Positions 59,955 to 64,000 of a stretch of DNA of 64,000 bases are shown piece after piece; position 1 is the stretch's first letter; each line of letters starts with the position of its first letter. The notes under the pieces are model-generated. The model was not told the DNA's origin, did no database searches, and was given only the letters and a program-made list of their open reading frames with translations. Position numbers and translations under genes: made by a program. Source of the stretch: Coccinella septempunctata (lineage: Eukaryota; Arthropoda; Insecta; Coleoptera; Coccinellidae); assembly GCF_907165205.1 (NCBI RefSeq), contig NC_058189.1, forward strand, positions 42,496,270 through 42,560,269, in the 5' to 3' direction.

Positions 59955-60763
59955 ACTCGATGTTGTTTGTGAAAATTATACAGCTGCTGAATAAAGATAA
60001 TATTCACTTGTTTCATTTATAATTAAGATCAACTTTGAATAAACTAGTATGAAATTAAGCATAATTAGAGGTACCTATATGAAATATATGTGTAAGATAC
60101 AATATTTTTGCTAATAAATAAAACAAACTTTTCATTGTTCATTATTCACTAACTAAATACAAGGTATTAGTCAGAGATTAAGAGATTAACAGTTGACCTT
60201 ACATTACAGTTTGTATTCTAGAGGGCTGTGGGCTTTCCGCCCTCTATCTGAAAAAATATTCACCTATGACTACTTGAAACTTCCAACTGAGCATAAAACA
60301 TGATCACAGGAAGAAAACTTGAGAGATCTCTCAGAGACGCATATTTCGGGCTTCATACAGAAGAACAAAATGAAGGGTGAGTGACAACGACATGCACCTC
60401 GTGAGGATTGGTTTATACAGTCCTGTAGCACTTTGTCTTTAAAGCCTTATCAGTAATGAAAATGTATTATTTTTCCTATCAATAATACGATTCATTTCGA
60501 TAAGTAAAAAAAAAGGACAAACGGAGGAAACTGAAATGATTCAGATTTGAAAATATATTGATTAGAACTCTAGTCATCTGCTAAATGGGTAACCACTCAA
60601 CACATGGCCTAAATATAGAACCAAAAAGACGAAGAACAATGCTTGCGTTTAATTTCTAGAAGTTATCGTATAGTTTGGGAAACGATTCAATTCAGTTTTA
60701 ATTAATTCCATACATTTGCAAGACTTAATGCGTTCATTTGCTACGATGCAACCACAGTATAAA
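59955..60763. other. AT-rich sequence, nothing recognised
   Basis: No coding or repeat structure noted. Confidence 0.45.
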
Positions 60764-61662
60764 TTGCAAAACCGGCCAACTCCTCAATTTTCGGAGAAAA
60801 TTTCTGTTTATTTACTAAGTCCTTTACTAACATTTCCACCCATTGGCAATGAGAAACCATAACAAAACCGGTCAACTCCGTGCGTTTTGGGGGTTAGAAT
60901 ACTCCAATGTGCTGCAAAAGCGGCCACATCCACTCGTCAGTGTTTTTCAAAACCGGTCATCTCCAAATTCAACAGGTAGCCAGAAAGTCGGTGGAGAAGA
61001 GCAAAAGAAATATTATGAGCAGTAGGCTTGATGCCGTAGCTACAGGTACTGTAATAAAGCCCCTGAAACTTCGTGATGTCAAAAAATTACTGACGAAACA
61101 TTATGGACCAGATTGGGACAAAGACGACAGATTAATTTTTTACAGAAACATTTTGGCTGACTTGGGTAACGAGGAAGTCTACGAGGAAAGAGATGACGAA
61201 TCCTTGGAGAATAATGACGTCATCATGTGCGAGCCTGAAGATGACGATTTAGCCCCTCGAGTGTAAAGTTTCGTTCCAACTATGTTATATACATAATTAT
61301 ATATTTTTTTTATAAGTTTACCCAACCTAAAATGAAGTTCAGTTACACAGAAACATTGTGAATGATTTTTCTTGGCTAAAACCCCGCTATTTGATGTCAA
61401 TTTTATAGATATTTTAAGCTTTACTTTGTTGCAAAACCGGCCAACTCCAAAGTGGGTTGCAAAACCAGCCAAATCCTAACTATAATTTTGAATTTCCCCC
61501 TCCCAGCACCTTCCCCCAGATTCTCTTATGGTGCTCTAAAACCTACTATCCTAGTGACACATTAATAACAAGAGATTTGGATCCTATCTCCAATTCCCTA
61601 GTTTTGACGAAAAACCGTCTCTCCTGAAAAATTTTCTGTTATGGAGATGACCGGTTTTGCAA
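60764..61662 (+). mobile_element. Unclassified TIR element with repeated 18-bp motif
   Basis: TTGCAAAACCGGCCAACTCC at 60764 pairs with the complement of the right end, and AGAAAATTT.CTGTT continues the inversion. The motif GCAAAACCGGYCAWCTCC, with up to three changes, occurs at 60766, 60862, 60913, 60947, 61431 and 61459 on plus and at 61643-61660 on minus. Such sub-terminal repeats usually bind a transposase. Between them lies a coding remnant. Superfamily not recognised; no clear target duplication. Confidence 0.6.
60985..61266 (+). pseudogene. C-terminal coding remnant in the unclassified element
   Basis: Plus frame ending at TAA 61264-61266: SRLDAVATGTVIKPLKLRDV KKLLTKHYGPDWDKDDRL, IFYRNILADL, then an acidic tail (EEVYEERDDESLENN, CEPEDDDLAP). 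The basic KPLKLRDVKKLL helix and FY motif followed by an acidic end resemble the ends of insect transposases, but I cannot name the family. The upstream part of the frame translates the repeated motif itself (QNRS/NKTGQL), so the true gene start is lost and this may be a deletion derivative carrying only the last exon. Confidence 0.4.
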
Positions 61663-61870
61663 TCAGACGACACAAATATAAATCCATGTATAAACATATC
61701 TTTTTCATTGAAATCATCCGTAGGTTCACATCTAAATATTCACCTCTAAATTAAAATTCATGTAGATGTAGTCGAGAGGCAGTGTGTGGAGAAATATGAA
61801 GAACAATATTCGAAATCATTAGTTGAAATAAAATTTAAACTAAGTGAGTTTTGTGTCCTCCACGGTTTAA
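61663..61870. other. Spacer without recognised features
   Basis: Nothing identified. Confidence 0.5.
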
Positions 61871-61929
61871 CAGGGGGTATTGTTTGTGGGAATAAGGACA
61901 AATACTTAAGAACTTTCAAAATATATTTG

Positions 61930-61967
61930 GCGACGTTTCGCAGATTTTCATCTGCTTCATCAGGCCT
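61930..61967 (-). ncRNA. Hammerhead-like motif in left arm
   Basis: Exact reverse complement of the motif at 62198-62234, so it is readable only from a minus-strand transcript. Confidence 0.6.
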
Positions 61968-62197
61968 CTATAAATTTAAGCTCTAATGGAACACTTTGAA
62001 CAACATTGAATGCTAACATCAGTCATTAAAATAAGTCATTAAAATATCTTAAAATACCACATATCATTCTCAGAACCGTCAGAAAGGGAATGTTCTAGAA
62101 CAAGTCATAGAGCACCATATTTTAATGACTTATTTTAATGACTGATGTTAGCATTCAATGTTGTTCAAAGTGTTCCATTAGAGCTTAAATTTATAGA

Positions 62198-62234
62198 GGC
62201 CTGATGAAGCAGATGAAAATCTGCGAAACGTCGC
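62198..62234 (+). ncRNA. Hammerhead-like motif in right arm, core intact
   Basis: Plus strand: GGC, CTGATGA, hairpin GCAGAT-GAAA-ATCTGC, GAAAC, GTC, GCC. The GGC/GCC pair is stem I, and both conserved boxes CUGAUGA and GAAA are present with a cleavable GUC. Stem III is reduced to A-U and C-G with no loop, as in the minimal hammerheads reported from Penelope-like elements, which are thought to act as dimers. In this context the neighbouring inverted arm could compete by base pairing. Confidence 0.65.
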
Positions 62235-62293
62235 CAAATATATTTTGAAAGTTCTTAAGTATTTGTCCTTATTCCCACAAACAATACCCCCTG

Positions 62294-63367
62294 ATAAAAT
62301 TTAAAATGGAACACATTTTTGTTAACCACGCAATAACACAGGTTTATGCATTTTGATCATAGAAGAATGCCTTCATTGTGGTAGGTACTCTTGGGAATTA
62401 GGCATATGAGGAACAAGCAGCGTTTTGTTTGAGTTATGGTTATTTCAAAAGCCAAATCTGAAATTATACTTACTATCTGAAACATATAGCACAATTCCGA
62501 GAATGTTAAGCTTTGTTTATTGTATTCCTACCAACTGTAAAATTTCCACCAGACATATTTGTTCTCTCTGTTTCAACTACACTTGCACCGAAGAAAAATT
62601 GTTGAATATTCAAAATAAAGCGAGAACAATTTCAAGGATTTCATGAGCAAATACATCAAATAGATGAAAGTCTTTTGTGAGAAATTCTCAATTATAACTC
62701 TTTTAGTTGGGAAGCATTCTCATCTCTCAATTTCAATAAATATACCAAAAAATTGGATTCTAAAGAAATTTGCACAGTGTTTCAGAATAACCTGCTAATG
62801 CTGACGTATGAGTCTGTGAGATTATGAAAACGATAAAATCAAATCAACCTGATACTCTACTGTTGTAGATTTAAGTGTTGATAAGGGAAGGAATTGGTGC
62901 TGAGGGAAAAAGAAAATAATTGTTTTTTTAATCACTATTAACATAATATAAATTCTGTAATCAAAAGAATGGAAAAGTTACAGTTTTGTCATAACAAAGT
63001 TACCGAATATTTCATCTATTTATAGTAATTTATGGAACTAACAAATTTAGAAAAAAAAATACACACACAATACAAAAATAGAAAAGTAGTGTACGTGTGT
63101 AATGTGAAATTACCATAACTAGACTCGTATGTTATATAAGTGCACCATTGCTCACTTTAATCTTTGACGCTTGGATCGCGACTTCATGAAGACGTCTTCT
63201 GGCTGTGAAGACGTTGACTTGCCATTTTGCAAGTGCTGAGAATACCGAAAGAGTTGAAAAAAGGTATTTTAAGTGGTCCACAACTATTGGGACAACCCGG
63301 ACAGTTCTAGAGGCAAAGTACAGTGAGAAGACACGTGATAACACTTTTTGATCACTCTCTGCAACAC
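62294..63367. other. No gene recognised
   Basis: 62425-62646 contains LLNIQNKARTI in frame, faintly like a LINE post-RT segment. The 63132-63344 minus frame is downstream of the next LINE remnant and is probably its 3' UTR. Confidence 0.35.
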
Positions 63368-63640
63368 TACAACCCCGGGCGGGTCTTGGCTGACTTCACT
63401 ACCTGCCTCCATCTTTCGCGCTCCATCACAATTTCTTCGGCGCAATCAATATTTGAAGTTTTAAGGTCTGCTGCCAGATTATGTATCTAACGCGATCTAG
63501 GCTTTCCCAGCCTAGATCTACTTGTGTGACGCTGTCTTTCTTTGGACCGTACATGGCTTGTGAAAGTCTTCCTTCTGCAACACTGAAATTTGCCTTGGCA
63601 TAATGAAAATTCGATTTTAATTGCATAAAATCATTTGGTC
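63368..63640 (-). pseudogene. LINE ORF extreme C-terminus
   Basis: The minus strand encodes NLAADLKTSNIDCAEEIVME RERWRQVVKSAKTRPGL followed by TAG at 63370-63368. The ending (D-L, A..R..W...V..A..) is the common tail of RTE/BovB-like and related LINE polymerases, normally preceded by GRP..RW.D...; here RSRLGKPRSR in an adjacent frame fills that place, so there is a frameshift near 63490. No RT motif remains upstream. Confidence 0.6.
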
Positions 63641-64000
63641 GTATTGGAAATTGAATTGAGATTGAAGAGAAAATATCCTATGTGCTTTTCTGACACATAT
63701 GGAGCTGATTACTCTTGACAAGAACTTTTCATAATCATCAAAAGCTTATAAAGAGTGATAACAAATATTTCAACACATTTCACATGGATCTTTTAAACAG
63801 AGTTGTATTCAGTATTCAGCCAAAGTACACAATTCTTCGTATTTCACAGATACTTTTCAATTATCAAATAACTAGAAAACGGCGCATTATACGAGGAAAA
63901 ATGAAGAATACTTTTATTTGACAAAATGTTCAAATATTCATTAGATAACGTCCAACTTAGTTTAAAGAGTTGGGTTTTGAATTGTTGGTGTTACTATGGT
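63641..64000. other. No gene recognised
   Basis: AT-rich to the window end, nothing identified. Confidence 0.45.

Larger units (their letters stand above)
61871..62293. repeat. Perfect 177-bp inverted repeat, 69-bp spacer
   Basis: Arms 61871-62047 and 62117-62293 are exact reverse complements by direct reading, from CAGGGGGTATTGTTTGTGGG to GTCATTAAAATAT. A transcript through it would form a long double-stranded hairpin. The hammerhead-like motif in each arm points to a Penelope-like terminal repeat arranged head to head. No coding remnant is attached. Confidence 0.9.

Noticed and set aside
63132..63344. Minus frame with RTVRVVPIVVDHL, resembling the LINE block IPIVISSTGL
   Set aside because: The likeness is a few residues only, and the frame lies downstream of another LINE's stop codon, probably its 3' UTR.
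1..64000. CRISPR array, operon or bacterial-type system
   Set aside because: No regularly spaced repeats, no packed genes and many eukaryotic transposons; the window is not prokaryotic.

Overview
The window looks like a gene-poor, AT-rich stretch of an arthropod nuclear genome, most likely an insect; a beetle is plausible but not proven. The evidence is the repeat population: P/THAP, Tc1/mariner-like, PIF/Harbinger, Crypton-like, Penelope-like and several non-LTR (LINE) families, many short TIR elements, and no bacterial-type gene packing. I recognise no host gene with confidence. The two long intact reading frames (9577-12816 and 53926-56769) both belong to transposable elements. Everything else that looks coding is a truncated or frameshifted element remnant.

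Layout. 1-540: decayed Crypton-type tyrosine recombinase (minus). 1418-3498: mariner-like element with TIRs, split by a LINE fragment. 4486-6575: a TIR element with an 8-bp target duplication whose 1,039-bp body is present twice in tandem, nearly identical. 9217-13070: a small TIR element split by a complete 3.7-kb LINE with an intact 1079-residue endonuclease/reverse transcriptase. 13194-13383: MITE. 15461-16400: Penelope-like 3' part (minus). 17180-23606: mariner-type remnants, an inverted-repeat MITE and the first of two 3' ends of one LINE family with a restriction-like endonuclease motif; the second is at 24101-24777. 28781-30360: two abutting LINE RT remnants. 31473-31521 and 37431-37751: Penelope-type ribozyme and inverted-repeat sequence. 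33924-35205: TIR element. 35345-36340: LINE RNase H remnant. 39652-39830: GIY-YIG remnant. 40558-42093: foldback element split by a Harbinger element. 42803-43326: TTAA-flanked MITE. 50086-51343 and 51758-52150: mariner-type remnants. 52905-57605: two LINE remnants, one split by a complete 3.3-kb P-type transposon. 60764-61662: unclassified TIR element with seven copies of an 18-bp motif. 61871-62293: perfect 177-bp inverted repeat carrying a hammerhead-like motif in each arm. 63368-63640: LINE C-terminus.

How the parts relate. The region is a nest of transposons with at least four clear insertions of one element into another, which gives relative ages. The LINE at 9258-12927 and the P-type element at 53680-56999 are the youngest: intact frames, recognisable ends and target duplications. 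The tandem 1,039-bp unit is also recent, judging from the near-identity of its copies. The recurring non-coding signal is a hammerhead-ribozyme-like motif at five places, two of them inside Penelope-like sequence that has either an ORF remnant or a matching copy. Long stretches between elements are AT-rich with nothing I can identify.
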